In this document: positions 14,675-14,756 of the stretch, piece by piece
How the letters are laid out: each line of letters opens with the position of its first letter
How positions within the stretch are numbered: position 1 is the stretch's first letter
From: Dyella_B sp036746095
GTDB taxonomy: Bacteria; Pseudomonadota; Gammaproteobacteria; Xanthomonadales; Rhodanobacteraceae
Direction of reading: 5' to 3'
Length of the DNA: 14,756 nucleotides
Assembly (NCBI RefSeq): GCF_036746095.1
Contig: NZ_DAIOEU010000089.1
Location: 1-14,756, forward strand
Made by a program: the position numbers and the translations under genes
Notes under the pieces: generated by a model
Database searches by the model: none
The model's input: only the letters and a program-made list of their open reading frames with translations
Told to the model about the DNA's origin: nothing

Positions 14675-14756
14675 GTCATTCCGGCGAAGGCCCACTGCTG
14701 CCCGGGGAAATTTTTCGCCGTTCTTGCGGGAAAGCTAAAACGACGTCATTCCAGCG
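14675..14756. repeat. Pair of direct GTCATTCC repeats at the right edge
   Basis: GTCATTCCGGCG (14675-14686) and GTCATTCCAGCG (14745-14756) differ by one base and are 70 bases apart in the same orientation. Their GTCATTCC core is shared with 1010-1017. The second copy is cut by the window end, so a longer repeat array may continue. This is a typical REP-like intergenic sequence of the Xanthomonadales. Confidence 0.55.

Larger units (their letters stand above)
14441..14756. other. Repeat-rich non-coding end of the window
   Basis: No supported gene lies in this 316-base stretch. It should carry the nadK promoter, read leftward, but no convincing -35/-10 pair was found. It holds a G-rich hairpin repeat at 14520-14555, a run of seven Ts at 14664-14670 without a stem long enough to call a terminator, and two GTCATTCC repeats at the far edge. 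Beyond the repeats I see nothing recognisable. Confidence 0.6.

Overview
The window is about 14.8 kb of high-GC DNA with dense, GC-ending codon use. It looks like an ordinary chromosomal segment from a gammaproteobacterium of the Xanthomonadales, most likely the Rhodanobacteraceae (Dyella/Rhodanobacter/Frateuria type). This placement is an inference: the NAD kinase and glutaryl-CoA dehydrogenase resemble the xanthomonad forms, and the intergenic gaps carry REP-like GTCATTCC and CCCTCTCCCC/GGGGAGAGGG repeats common in that order. I see no phage, transposase, integrase, CRISPR array, rRNA or tRNA.

Left part (1-2389): the 5' end of a glutaryl-CoA dehydrogenase gene runs leftward off the window. 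A 780-base stretch follows with no intact gene, only what look like decayed coding fragments on the minus strand. Then comes a 10-TM EamA/DMT transporter on the plus strand, closed by a composite inverted repeat, and a 300-base regulatory gap.

Centre (2390-12643): a plus-strand efflux operon. It encodes a periplasmic adaptor (mdtA-like), two different RND permeases (mdtB-like, then mdtC-like) and a NodT-type outer-membrane channel lipoprotein, followed 12 bases later by an aldo/keto reductase. The two-permease layout matches E. coli MdtABC and Pseudomonas MuxABC-OpmB, and here the outer-membrane channel is encoded in the same operon. The permeases are expected to form a mixed trimer that takes substrates from the periplasm and outer leaflet and drives them out through the adaptor and channel using the proton gradient. 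Two features stand out: a 68-residue Ser/Ala/Asn-rich insertion in the periplasmic part of the second permease, and a 150-base palindromic repeat with strong hairpins and G-quadruplex motifs in the 211-base gap between the two permease genes.

Right part (12644-14756): a convergent minus-strand pair, NAD kinase (nadK) followed 33 bases later by a cytosolic-type 5'-nucleotidase, probably one transcript. The last 316 bases are non-coding and repeat-rich, with a third copy of the G-rich hairpin repeat upstream of nadK and two GTCATTCC repeats at the edge.

I do not see a clearly new biological system. The most informative oddities are the mdtC-like insertion, the repeats placed at operon joints, and the pairing of nadK with a nucleotidase.
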